Assembly: GCF_003999975.1 (NCBI RefSeq)
Contig: NZ_RJAC01000003.1
Location: 62,001 to 126,000 of the forward strand
Direction: 5' to 3'
DNA: 64,000 bases
Source of the DNA: Actinoplanes solisilvae
Lineage (GTDB): Bacteria; Actinomycetota; Actinomycetes; Mycobacteriales; Micromonosporaceae
The notes below the pieces were generated by a model that was not told the DNA's origin, searched no databases, and saw nothing but the letters and a program-made list of their open reading frames with translations. Both the position numbers and the translations under genes were made by a program. Position 1 is the first letter of the stretch; each line of letters opens with the position of its first letter. Below are positions 35,701-43,680 of the stretch, in pieces.

Positions 35701-36908
35701 GGCTCAACCCGCCGCACCATCCGGATCACGCACCGCTGTTCCAGATGATGCTGGTCCTGCAGAACAACGAGCCGCCGGTCCTCGACTTCGACGGGCTGGA
35801 CGTCACCTCCGTACGCAGCCCTGAGCTCGGCGCCCAGGCTGAGCTGATGCTCGACGCCGTCGAGGACGACGGCGAGCTGACGCTGCGCTGGCGCTACCAC
35901 ACAGGCCTGTTCCGGCGGGGCACGATCGCCGATCTGGCCGACGAGTTCGGTTCGATGCTGACCCGTTTCAGCAGCTCGGCCGAAGCTCGGACGCAGCCGT
36001 TGAATAACTTTGGGCCGTCCACGCCGCCGGCCCGCACGGGTGCGCCCGGTCGCGATCATGCACTGGTACGGCTCCGGCGGAATGGCGCGGACCGGCCGCC
36101 GGTCTTCGCCTTGCCCGGCGTGCTCGGCATGGGGGAGTCCTTCGCTCAGCTCTCCGCCCACTTCCAGGACCGCAGCTTCTCCGCCGTGTCCACCGCCGAC
36201 CTCGTACGGTCGCTCGCGGGCCGCCCGGACGCCGCCGACCTCGCCGCGTCGTGTGCGCGAGTCATCGCCGGCGCGTCGGGCGGTCCCGTTCACCTGGTCG
36301 GCCATTCCTACGGCGGCTGCCTGGCCCTGTACGTCGCCGAGCAACTGCGCGATCGCGGCGTGCCGGTCGCCGGCCTGGCTCTGCTCGACGCTCTCGACCC
36401 GGCTGCCATGACGAAGGCACTGTCAGGAGGTCACGATGACCAGTTCCTCGCGTTCCTGGCCACCCTCGGCGGTCTGTTCCCCGACCTCGCCCGGCACCAG
36501 GACACCGATCTGAGGCAACTGCTGCGGACCGAATCGACCACATCGATCCTGGAGCGGGTGGAGAACATCATCGGACCGCACGCGGCGGGATTCTTCGACG
36601 GCGGACTGACGGCGACCTTCCAGACCTACCGGCAGATGTGCGATCTCCGCTGGCCTGCGTCGCGGCCGGCCGACTACCCCACCCTCCTGGTCCGGGCGAC
36701 CGGCACGGCTGGGCGGCCCGGCGCAGCAGACCCATCGGGCTGGGCACGGCATCTGCCCGGCACGCTACAGGTCGAACACATCGACGCCAGCCACGAGGGC
36801 ATGTTGCGCAACCCGCACGCCCGACGCCTGGCCGAGCTGCTCCGCCGGTTCCTCGGCGAGCACGATGACGCTTGCGAGGCGCCGCGACGGGACAGCGCAG
36901 CGCGATGA
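32784..36908 (+). CDS. Terminal NRPS (A-PCP-C-TE)
   Basis: 1374 residues. A short basic helix (LLRRRVAQRR) at the N-terminus resembles a docking segment. A3 35-530 (pocket D-F-W-C-I-G-G-I-L-K), PCP3 545-615 (Ser578 in LGGHSLL), C3 about 640-1070 with HHIAADGWS near 771, TE about 1105-1365 with GHSYGG near 1171. There is no A or PCP between C3 and TE, so the terminal C domain has no carrier-bound acceptor of its own. A1 and A3 share a run of about 30 identical residues around RSAWMVAAALAVVRTG, evidence of internal duplication. AAGGAG precedes the ATG. Confidence 0.93.
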   Translation: MTENRAQLLRRRVAQRRAAPAAPAAAAAPRRAEHLVEAFAAVAAQHPDRTAVQDGLRSWTYRQLDETADRLAAALRAVTADPGRPVGILLERSAWMVAAALAVVRTGSSYVPLDPDSPPARLEMIVEDAEPAALITSRSLTGIAPGGVPAVVVGEPLPEATGTADQTMIDRDTRAYIIFTSGTTGRPKGVQVSHGNLLSLLAAGEGEFHFGPDDVWTLFHSFSFDFSVWEMWGALLHGGRLVVVPAPTAQDPATLRRLLRDERVTVLCQTPSAFTPLITEDTRFADRLPLRWVIFGGETLHFSDLAAWFAKYGDESPRLLNGYGITETTILSSFHRVTEDQLSLRESLIGWPISGTGFVLLDDARTPVPAGEIGELVVTGPGVSLGYLNRPELNEERFIDLPGGQGRGYLSGDLARLTSAGAFAFHGRKDDQVKIRGYRIELGEIEQALRAVAQVTEAAVVVRDLPGRGDSLIAYVVGAGGATLSVESLHEALAVTLPGYMIPRLFIPLERLPLTANGKSDRKALPDPGTAAALTLPAGPERDPADAVEGRILQIITELLHLDRADPEAGFFDLGGHSLLATRLLAAVRSAFDVDVPLREFLREPTARALAAAVRDRQAEPSRHRSGGVSLEKAPRDVYQPATDAQRRLYFLSELQPDSAAYHLHSTLLLEGGLNVQALQRAFSVVVERHAPLRTVLRVENGDLVQVIQPPAPLLLQAEQLPRMPGEDWRESIDRWAHRESVRPFDLGKDPMLRVRLAEVAPGLHVLFVTAHHIAADGWSIALLSRELKALYGHFRSNPDAPMPLAPLPYTYADYAYSMHRWLESPAAETDLVYWEQRLASLPDVHRLPLDHPRPARTNAADTVTTTLTGPVTETIRHTCRDENVTLFTFLQAAFSLLLARRSGTDDIVIGCAVAGRPVSELDDVIGMFVNTLVLRTRLEGATTFRALLARVHEQTTRDLEHQHVPLASLLRRLNPPHHPDHAPLFQMMLVLQNNEPPVLDFDGLDVTSVRSPELGAQAELMLDAVEDDGELTLRWRYHTGLFRRGTIADLADEFGSMLTRFSSSAEARTQPLNNFGPSTPPARTGAPGRDHALVRLRRNGADRPPVFALPGVLGMGESFAQLSAHFQDRSFSAVSTADLVRSLAGRPDAADLAASCARVIAGASGGPVHLVGHSYGGCLALYVAEQLRDRGVPVAGLALLDALDPAAMTKALSGGHDDQFLAFLATLGGLFPDLARHQDTDLRQLLRTESTTSILERVENIIGPHAAGFFDGGLTATFQTYRQMCDLRWPASRPADYPTLLVRATGTAGRPGAADPSGWARHLPGTLQVEHIDASHEGMLRNPHARRLAELLRRFLGEHDDACEAPRRDSAAR

Positions 36909-38176
36909 CGCCTACCACCGCAACCGCGCCGTTCCCCGTCCTCGCCCGGGTCCTGATCGCCGGGGCCGGAATCATGAGTCTGGCCAACTCGGTCACCATC
37001 CCTTTCCTGGCCGTGTTCCTGCGCAAGGACCTCGGCCTGGAACCGGGAATGATCGGCTTCATCATCGGCTCGTCGGTGTTCTTCTCGATCTTCGCCGGGT
37101 TCGTCGGTGGCTCCCTGTCCGACCTGCTCGGGCGCGCGCGGCTGCTGGTGGTCTCGCTGCTCGGCGTGATGGGTTCCTTCCTCGGTCTCTACTTCAGCGA
37201 CGGTGTCCTGGCCGTCTTCGTCTTCAACGCGACGCTGGCCTTGAGCAGCAGCTCCTTCGCGCCGGTCGGCAAGGCGCTGCTCAGCGACCTGCTCCCGCGG
37301 GAGCGCCGGGCGAAGACGTTCTCGTACCAGTACATGGCTACCAACATGGGCTACGCCGTGGGCCCGGTCGTCGGGGCGGCGGTCGGGTTGGCCGGCGGCC
37401 GGGCGGCGTTCCTGGCCGGCGCGGTCGGCTACGGCCTCTACCTGGTCGGTCTGGTCGCCGTTCTCCGGTTGGCTCCGAAAGCCGCCGCCGGAAGGCTGGG
37501 CGGCGGTGAAGCCGGGAAGCAGCACTTCGGCAGCGTGCTGCGAGGGCTGGCGGACAGTGCCCGGATCGTCGCGATCGACCGGCGCCTGCTGTTTCTGATT
37601 CTCGCCGGTTTGCTGCTGGAGGCCGTGCACGGCCGGATCTCCTCACTGCTCGCGCAGTACCTGTCGGTCGGCTTCGCCGACGGTGTCACCATCCTGGGCT
37701 ACGTGCTGGCCACCAACGCGGTCACCGTGGTGGTACTGCAGGTGTTCGTCTCCCGCTTCATGGTGAAACGTAACCCCGTCACGTCGATCACCGTCGGGGG
37801 CTTGCTGACTGTCGCCGGCATGGTCGGATTCGCGCTGGCGGGCAACGTCTGGCACTTCATCGTCGCGATGGTGGTGTTCTCGCTGGGCGAGATCCTCATC
37901 TATCCGGCCGAGTTCGCGATCATCGACCGCATCGCACCGGAGGAGAGCCGCGGCGCCTACTTCGGGGCGCAGACCTTCGCCCAGATCGGGGTGTTCATCG
38001 GTCCGTTCACCGGTGGTCTGCTGCTCGGCGCCTACGGCGGCACGACGATGTTCCTCGGCGTCGGCGTGTTCGCCCTGGCCAGCGTGTTCATCTATCTCCT
38101 CGTCGGCCGCCGGGTCCCCGGGTTGGCCGGTGACGCGTCCATCGTGAAGAAGGAACAGTCTGATGAACTGGCGTGA
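36905..38176 (+). CDS. MFS exporter of the lipopeptide cluster
   Basis: 423 residues from ATG 36905, overlapping the NRPS stop by four bases. About 12 hydrophobic helices; after helix 2 a GGSLSDLLGRARLL loop matches MFS motif A, and PVGKALLSDLLPRERR is typical of the central part of drug-proton antiporters. Translational coupling to the last NRPS gene makes export of the product, or self-resistance, the likely role. Confidence 0.9.
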   Translation: MTPTTATAPFPVLARVLIAGAGIMSLANSVTIPFLAVFLRKDLGLEPGMIGFIIGSSVFFSIFAGFVGGSLSDLLGRARLLVVSLLGVMGSFLGLYFSDGVLAVFVFNATLALSSSSFAPVGKALLSDLLPRERRAKTFSYQYMATNMGYAVGPVVGAAVGLAGGRAAFLAGAVGYGLYLVGLVAVLRLAPKAAAGRLGGGEAGKQHFGSVLRGLADSARIVAIDRRLLFLILAGLLLEAVHGRISSLLAQYLSVGFADGVTILGYVLATNAVTVVVLQVFVSRFMVKRNPVTSITVGGLLTVAGMVGFALAGNVWHFIVAMVVFSLGEILIYPAEFAIIDRIAPEESRGAYFGAQTFAQIGVFIGPFTGGLLLGAYGGTTMFLGVGVFALASVFIYLLVGRRVPGLAGDASIVKKEQSDELA

Positions 38177-40514
38177 GAAAGGCTTGCGGCTGCTGGCGGT
38201 GCCCAGCGTCCGTGCTCAGCGGACCAGTGGCCGCCTGTGCCTCCCCGGACTGGTCGAAGGTGCCGACATCGGGCGAGACGAGCGTGGAATTGCTTTCGTC
38301 TCGGCAGCTGTCGAGCACGACCTGTACTTCGCTGTCGGGTATGCGCAGGCGGTCGACAGGCTCTGGCAGATGGACGTGTTGCGACGCCGGGCCCGTGGAC
38401 GGCTGGCTGAGATCTTCGGCGCTGCCCTGATCGACGAGGACGTCAAAGCTCGCCAAGTCGGTCTTGGGCGGCTCGCTCGTCTCTCTGAACCGCTGCTCTC
38501 CGACGAGCATGGGGCGAACCTGAGGGCCTTCAGTGACGGTGTCAACGCGGCTGTCCGGCGGATGCGGCGTCGTGGGGGTCTACCGGTCGAATTCTTGTTG
38601 CTGCGCTACCGTCCCGAACCCTGGACCCCTCAGGACTCGATCGTCGTCATCAAATACCTGGGGTTCGACCTCGGCCGCAATCTTGCGCACGAGGCGTTCC
38701 GCGCGCGGGTGGCTCAGGAAAGCCCCGAGCATGCCGCGGCTTTCAGCACGCCGCGATATCCCGCTGAAGGAGCGGTCACCGTCCGCACTCACCTGTCCGC
38801 CGGGCCGATCGAACCCGGCGCGGCCGAGCCGTCGACGGCTGACCTGCCAGCCGCGTCCCGGGCCTGGTTCAGCACGCTGCTGAGCGGCGAAAATCCGACC
38901 GGCTCCAACGCCTGGGTCGTCTGTGGAGCCCGCACGGCGACAGGCCATCCGCTGCTTGCCAACGACCCGCACATCGTCGTGACTCAACCCAGCATGTGGT
39001 ATCAGATGGGCCTACGGCTCGACGGACCGCAGGACAGTGCGGCGGCCTACGGTGTCACTGTGCCCGGTCTGCCCGGCCTGGTCGCCGGAGCCAACCACAA
39101 CCTGGCATGGGGTGTCACCAACGCCACCGTCGACACTCAGGATCTCTGCGCCCTTCCCACCTCAGTCGTTCCGGAGTGGACCGAGCAAAGCGTCATTACC
39201 GTACGGGGCGGTGAATCCGTCCCGGTCCGGGCGGCCGGTGGCGATCGCCACGTCGAGCTGACCCTGCCCGGCTCGAACCCAGGCACGCGGCACGGGCTGT
39301 TCTGGAGCGGCTTGCAGCCATCGGCGGAGATCGCGGCCTGCCAGCAGATGTGGCGGGCCGGTGACTACGGTGAACTCCGCGATGCGTTGCGGTCGTTCGG
39401 AGTGCCGGTTCTCAATGTTCTGGTCGCCGGCCGCGACGGCACCATCGCCTTGAAAACGGCCGGCAACATCCCGATGAGAGAAGCGGGCAGCGGAACCGTC
39501 CCGGCCGAATATCACCGGGTGGCGCGTTCGTGGCAGCACTTTCTGACCTTCGACGAGCTGCCTGAGGCGGTCGACCCCGCGGAGGGTTACATCGTGTCCG
39601 CCAACCACCGGTTGCTGCCCGACGGGGCCCCGGTTGACCTCGGGATGGACTGGTTGCCGCCGTATCGGGCGGAGCGGATCGAGGAGCTGATCACCCAGGA
39701 GCGGGCGGTCACCGCCGAAGCGAGTGCGCGGTGGCAGTCCGACGTCCTGGACGGACGGGCGCGCCGGGTGCTGCCCATCCTGCTGGCCGCGATCGACCAG
39801 GCGCCGCCTGAGTCCTCGCCGGCGGATGTGTGCCGGCGGATGCTCGTCGACTGGGACGGACACGACCACGGGCATCTGGCGGCGCCGCTGGTGTTCTTCC
39901 GGCTCATGCAGGCGCTCGCGCGGCACTGGATCGGCAGCCGGCTCGGGGAGGACCTGGCCGCGGCCATGCCGGACGTGGCATTGCAAGTTGATCACCTGCT
40001 GGTCGATCCCGCCGCCCGGGTAGCTCTCGGCGACACCGAAGCTCTTCCACTCGTCGTGGGGCGCGCTCTGGCCGAGACCGCGCGACAGATCGCCGCTGAT
40101 CTGGGTGACGACCCGGCGCGGTGGCGTTATGACCAGGTGCACCGGATCCGCGACCAGCACCCGATCGCCAAGGCGGTTCCCGGACTCGCCCCGTTGTTCG
40201 GTACGCCGTCGACCCCGGTCGGCGGCAGCTCCCACTCGGTCTGCCTGACCTCCGCGGGGCCGAGTGGCGAAGTGGTCGACGCGGCGCCGTGGCGGTTCGT
40301 CGCCGACATGTCCCCGTCCGGGCCTGAGCTGTGGGACGTGCTCCGGCACGGGGCGTCGGGCAACCCGGTGTCCCCGCATTACGACGACCAGACCTTGGCC
40401 CATACCGAGGGCCGGCACTATCGGGTGGACCTGCACGAGTGGCCGGACAGCCCGTACACCCTGCGCTTGCGGGGCCGATCAAGGCCTGATCAGGCCACCG
40501 CCTGGAACAGGTAG
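38163..40514 (+). CDS. Penicillin-acylase-family (S45) Ntn hydrolase
   Basis: 783 residues, ATG 38163 overlapping the MFS gene by 14 bases with AAGGA upstream. The self-cleavage site is seen at G247-S248 (PTGSNAWVV), so Ser248 should become the N-terminal nucleophile of the beta chain; GHPLLANDPH, an oxyanion Asn in the NHNLAWGVTNA segment and SANHRLLPDG also fit. Relatives remove acyl chains (PvdQ in pyoverdine, aculeacin acylase, AHL acylases). No signal peptide is visible: the N-terminus (MNWREKGLRLLAVPSVRAQR) has no long hydrophobic core, unlike most secreted relatives. Inferred role: removing the fatty acyl group added by the FAAL module, or transferring it. Confidence 0.9.
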   Translation: MNWREKGLRLLAVPSVRAQRTSGRLCLPGLVEGADIGRDERGIAFVSAAVEHDLYFAVGYAQAVDRLWQMDVLRRRARGRLAEIFGAALIDEDVKARQVGLGRLARLSEPLLSDEHGANLRAFSDGVNAAVRRMRRRGGLPVEFLLLRYRPEPWTPQDSIVVIKYLGFDLGRNLAHEAFRARVAQESPEHAAAFSTPRYPAEGAVTVRTHLSAGPIEPGAAEPSTADLPAASRAWFSTLLSGENPTGSNAWVVCGARTATGHPLLANDPHIVVTQPSMWYQMGLRLDGPQDSAAAYGVTVPGLPGLVAGANHNLAWGVTNATVDTQDLCALPTSVVPEWTEQSVITVRGGESVPVRAAGGDRHVELTLPGSNPGTRHGLFWSGLQPSAEIAACQQMWRAGDYGELRDALRSFGVPVLNVLVAGRDGTIALKTAGNIPMREAGSGTVPAEYHRVARSWQHFLTFDELPEAVDPAEGYIVSANHRLLPDGAPVDLGMDWLPPYRAERIEELITQERAVTAEASARWQSDVLDGRARRVLPILLAAIDQAPPESSPADVCRRMLVDWDGHDHGHLAAPLVFFRLMQALARHWIGSRLGEDLAAAMPDVALQVDHLLVDPAARVALGDTEALPLVVGRALAETARQIAADLGDDPARWRYDQVHRIRDQHPIAKAVPGLAPLFGTPSTPVGGSSHSVCLTSAGPSGEVVDAAPWRFVADMSPSGPELWDVLRHGASGNPVSPHYDDQTLAHTEGRHYRVDLHEWPDSPYTLRLRGRSRPDQATAWNR

Positions 40515-41266
40515 AGCACGGCGAGGGCGGTCGCGAGGACGCCGAGCAGCTGTCGCAGCCGGGTCTCCGGCAATCGGGGCTGCAACCGGGCCCCGAGGTA
40601 GCCGCCGATCAGCCCGCCCGTGCCGCAGAGCAGGCCCATCACCCACAGCGGAGAGACGTCGCCCGGGGTGACCATAGCGAGCAAGACGTACGTTCCGGCG
40701 CCGGCGATGGAGGTGATGAAGGTGCACGCGAGCGCGGCCGGGGCGAGCTGTTTCATCGCCATGCCCCGGCCGGCCAGCAGAGGGCCGATGAGCGATCCGC
40801 CACCGATGCCGTAAATCCCGCCGACGGTGCCGACGGCGAGGCTGAGCGCGAGAATGCTGCGTCGTGACGGTGGGGGACGCTCCCGGCCGGGGCCGCGGTG
40901 GGCTCGCAGGCACAGCCACAACCCGAGCGGCAGCAGGACGGCCACCACCACCAGCCGGAACACGCGCGGGCCGGGAACGGCGAAGACGCGCAGCGCCGCC
41001 CCGAGCGCGACGCCCGGCAGGGTTCCGGCCAGCAGCAGGCGGGTGAGCGGTCCGAACAGGCCGAACCGGCGGTAACGCATCAGGGCTCCGGGGCCCGACA
41101 CGATGTTGAACAACAGATTCGTCGGTGTGACGGCCGGGCTGGGCACGTGCAGGACGCTGAGTTGCACGGGCAGCAGGAACACGGCGCCGGACACCCCGAC
41201 GGGCGAGGTGATGAGCGAGATGAGCAGTCCGGCGGCGAAGCCGAGCAGCCCGGTCTGCCACGTCAT
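40490..41266 (-). CDS. TauE/SafE-family membrane transporter
   Basis: 258 residues from ATG 41266 (a longer form from 41308 adds 14 residues with no hydrophobic content). Eight or so hydrophobic helices, GVSGAVFLLPVQL in the first half and the repeat GGIYGIGGGSLIGPLL in the second, as usual for TauE/SafE/YfcA anion exporters. Substrate unknown; sulfite or organosulfonates in characterised cases. It converges with the acylase gene, the two overlapping by 25 bases, and lies divergent from the MarR gene whose operators are in the shared upstream region. Confidence 0.87.
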   Translation of the reverse strand: MTWQTGLLGFAAGLLISLITSPVGVSGAVFLLPVQLSVLHVPSPAVTPTNLLFNIVSGPGALMRYRRFGLFGPLTRLLLAGTLPGVALGAALRVFAVPGPRVFRLVVVAVLLPLGLWLCLRAHRGPGRERPPPSRRSILALSLAVGTVGGIYGIGGGSLIGPLLAGRGMAMKQLAPAALACTFITSIAGAGTYVLLAMVTPGDVSPLWVMGLLCGTGGLIGGYLGARLQPRLPETRLRQLLGVLATALAVLYLFQAVA

Positions 41267-41345
41267 GCCGTGTCGACTGGTGTGCTTCGCGAGGGCATGG
41301 CAGCACACCGTACCGGTGGATTGTTGCGTCCCATGCGGACCGTCG

Positions 41346-41388
41346 TTGATGGTTGTACGGTCGAACTAGATAGTTGTACGGTGGAACC
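41346..41388 (+). promoter_or_regulatory. Promoter with two tandem operator repeats for the MarR gene
   Basis: Direct repeats GTTGTACGGTCGAAC (41352-41366) and GTTGTACGGTGGAAC (41373-41387), start-to-start 21 bases, two helical turns. Each is an imperfect palindrome of GTTSKAC arms. TTGATG (41346-41351) and GATAGT (41369-41374) give a 17-base spacer, with repeat 1 inside it. The second repeat ends just before the ATG at 41389, so the transcript is probably leaderless. Autoregulation and control of the divergent TauE gene are likely. Confidence 0.65.
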
Positions 41389-41877
41389 ATGATGGACGTG
41401 GAGGTGCTGGCGTTGCAGAACCGGATCAGCGCTTTCGTGCGCGCGTTCGGCCTGCATCAGCCCGACCGAACGCCCTGCGGTGAAGTGGTGCCGGTGTCCG
41501 AGGTGCACGCGATGGCCGAGTTGGCCAACGACGGCGCGCTGACGCAGACCGAGCTCATGAGCCGGCTACGGCTGGAGAAGAGCACGGTCAGCCGCCTGGT
41601 CGGACAGTTGATCGGCCGCGGCTGGGTGCGGCGGGGCAAACGTCCGGGCGACGCCCGTCTGGTCTGGCTCGAGCTGACCGACGGGGGCAGGGCTGCCGCC
41701 CAGCAGCTCGCCGCGGCGCGGGCGGCTCGCTTCGCGGCGCTGCTGGACAACATCCCCGTCGAGCAGCGCCCCGCCGTGATCGATGCCCTGGCATTGCTGG
41801 TGCAGGCCGCGGCCGGCCCCTTGGAAGTGCCGGCCGGGCTTGATCGGCGTGCCTATCCCGCCGAGGCGCTTCCGTGA
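41389..41877 (+). CDS. MarR-family transcriptional regulator
   Basis: 162 residues from ATG 41389 (41392 also possible). Winged helix about 40-105: LTQTELMSRLRLEKSTVSRLVGQL is the recognition region and RRGKRPGDARLVWLELTDGG the wing. Flanking helices form the dimer. Ligand unknown. It overlaps the small membrane protein gene by four bases and is divergent from the TauE/SafE transporter. Confidence 0.9.
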   Translation: MMDVEVLALQNRISAFVRAFGLHQPDRTPCGEVVPVSEVHAMAELANDGALTQTELMSRLRLEKSTVSRLVGQLIGRGWVRRGKRPGDARLVWLELTDGGRAAAQQLAAARAARFAALLDNIPVEQRPAVIDALALLVQAAAGPLEVPAGLDRRAYPAEALP

Positions 41878-42287
41878 CGTCCGGTGCCCCGCCTGCGGTC
41901 CCGAAGGCGCCGGCCGGGGGTCAGGGCCGGGCGGGTGCCCGCCCGGCTGCGGCTGTGCTCGGCGTGGTTCTCGGGCTGCTGCCCCACCTCGTCCACCACA
42001 TCGGCTGGTTCGCCGGCGCCGCTCTGATCGCCGGGGCCGGCGGTACGGTCCTGTTCGCGGTGGTGGGCCTGGTGTTCATGGCGCCGATGCTGCTGCGTCT
42101 GCACCGCCGGTTCAGCTGGAAAGGGTCGGCCGTCGCGTTGGCCGCGTACGCGGTGATGTTCACCCTGTCGACCACGGTGATCGGGCCCGCCTTGCGGTCC
42201 ACGATGGAAGATCCTGCTCCGCGGACGCCGACGGTCATCGACCACACGCCACCCCCGGGCGGCGGGCACGGGCACCGCCCGGGATAG
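41874..42287 (+). CDS. Small membrane protein with His-rich tail
   Basis: 137 residues, GTG start in a GTGA overlap with the MarR gene. Three hydrophobic segments (about 25-41, 45-70 and 82-104) and a Pro/His tail ending GGGHGHRPG. I do not recognise a named family. The histidines and the neighbouring copper operon hint at a metal-related role; co-translation with MarR suggests regulation by it. Confidence 0.7.
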   Translation: MTSGAPPAVPKAPAGGQGRAGARPAAAVLGVVLGLLPHLVHHIGWFAGAALIAGAGGTVLFAVVGLVFMAPMLLRLHRRFSWKGSAVALAAYAVMFTLSTTVIGPALRSTMEDPAPRTPTVIDHTPPPGGGHGHRPG

Positions 42288-42409
42288 CGGCCGAGCGCCC
42301 CGCGAGTTCTCGCCGGTCTGCCGCGTCTCGCGCGCGGCCGGCGTGAAAGACCGCGGGGAGCTTCACCTGTCTGAAGGCTTTGCGATGCGACTCTCGGCCC
42401 TCCTGATGC

Positions 42410-42435
42410 ATACCCCAAGGGGGTATGGGTATAGT
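42410..42435 (+). promoter_or_regulatory. CsoR-type copper operator and -10 element
   Basis: ATACCCCAAGGGGGTAT (42410-42426) is a near-palindrome of the kind bound by CsoR copper repressors (TACCCC and GGGGTA arms). TATAGT (42430-42435) just downstream is a good -10 element, so the operator sits in the promoter spacer. It should release transcription of copZ and copA when Cu(I) binds the repressor. No csoR gene is in the window. Confidence 0.75.
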
Positions 42436-42484
42436 TGGTGAAGTGAGGCGGCTCCGGGCCGCTGAGAAACTTGAGGAGACCTCC

Positions 42485-42700
42485 ATGGAGATCCGGAACA
42501 CCTACACCGTGACCGGTATGACCTGCTCGCACTGCGTCAACTCCGTCGACGCCGAGCTCCGTCAGCTTCCCGGCGTGTCCGAAGTGCGGGTCGACCTGAC
42601 CTCCGGCGGCGTCACCGTCACCAGCGACCAGCCCCTCGACGAGGCCGCGGTGGCCGCCGCCGTCGACGAGGCGGGTTACAACCTGGTCAGGTCGTCGTGA
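42485..42700 (+). CDS. copZ: Copper chaperone
   Basis: 71 residues from ATG 42485 with GAGGAGA upstream. One heavy-metal-associated (HMA) domain with the Cu(I) motif GMTCSHC near residue 12. It carries Cu(I) in the cytoplasm to the CopA ATPase. First gene of the copper operon; overlaps the next gene by four bases. Confidence 0.93.
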   Translation: MEIRNTYTVTGMTCSHCVNSVDAELRQLPGVSEVRVDLTSGGVTVTSDQPLDEAAVAAAVDEAGYNLVRSS

Positions 42701-43668
42701 ACACGCCCATCAAGCTGGGCGCCTTCGGCTTGGGACTGGTGGTGGTCTTCACCGCGGCCCTCGGCCTGGGCCGCGCGGTCGGCCCCTCCGCAGCCCCCGA
42801 CGCTCCCACCGGCCACAACCAGCACGACGCGCCCGCCACCGCAGCCGCCGTCGCGGCGTTGCCGGCCGGACTGCAGGTCACCCAGGACGGCTACCGTCTG
42901 CAGCCGATCAGCGCCGGCCTGGCCGTCGGCGCCGCGAAACCGTTCCAGTTCCGCATCGTCGGACCCGACGACAAGCCGGTCACCGACTACACCGTCAGCC
43001 ACGACAAGGATCTCCACCTGATCGTGGTGCGCCGGGACCTGTCCGGCTTCCAGCACGTACACCCGGACCTGGCCGCCGACGGCACCTGGTCGATCCCGCT
43101 CGCCGTCACCGAGGCCGGGCAGTACCGGGTCTTCGCCGACTTCCAGCCCGCCGGCCGCGCCGACGGACTGACCCTCGGCGCGGACCTTCCCGCCGCCGGT
43201 GACTACCAGCCCCGCCCGCTGCCGCCGGCCGAACGCACCACCACCGTCGACGGCTACACCGTCACCCTCGCCGGTGACCTCACCCCGGGCGGCTCGGCAC
43301 AGCTGAGTCTGTCGGTGAGCAAGGGCGGCAAGCCGGTCACCGACCTGCAGCCCTACCTCGGCGCGTACGGCCACCTCGTCGCCCTGCGCGAGGCCGACCT
43401 GGCCTACCTTCACGTGCACCCCGACGGGGCGCCCGGCGACGGCAGGACGAAAGCCGGTCCCGAGATCGTCTTCCACGCCGACGTCCCCTCCACCGGCAAC
43501 TACCGCCTTTATCTGGACTTCCAGCACCAAGGCAAGGTCCGTACGGCCGAGTTCACCGCGACCGCCGGCGCCTCGCCGTCCCCGCCCCCGGCCAGCCCCG
43601 CCCCGACCACCCCGTCGCCGGCGCCGAGCGCGTCCGAACACGACGCCGACGGCCACACCCACGGTTGA
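42697..43668 (+). CDS. Secreted, His-rich copper-operon protein
   Basis: 323 residues, GTG start in a GTGA overlap with copZ. N-terminal signal or anchor (IKLGAFGLGLVVVFTAALGL), then two similar beta-rich domains, each with an HVHPD segment (SGFQHVHPDLAAD and LAYLHVHPDGAPG), a Pro/Ser-rich linker and the tail EHDADGHTHG. This kind of protein is found beside copA in many actinobacteria, but I know no assigned function. The paired His motifs suggest Cu binding outside the membrane, either buffering or handing on copper exported by CopA. Confidence 0.8.
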   Translation: MNTPIKLGAFGLGLVVVFTAALGLGRAVGPSAAPDAPTGHNQHDAPATAAAVAALPAGLQVTQDGYRLQPISAGLAVGAAKPFQFRIVGPDDKPVTDYTVSHDKDLHLIVVRRDLSGFQHVHPDLAADGTWSIPLAVTEAGQYRVFADFQPAGRADGLTLGADLPAAGDYQPRPLPPAERTTTVDGYTVTLAGDLTPGGSAQLSLSVSKGGKPVTDLQPYLGAYGHLVALREADLAYLHVHPDGAPGDGRTKAGPEIVFHADVPSTGNYRLYLDFQHQGKVRTAEFTATAGASPSPPPASPAPTTPSPAPSASEHDADGHTHG

Positions 43669-43680
43669 GGAGAAGCAGCC

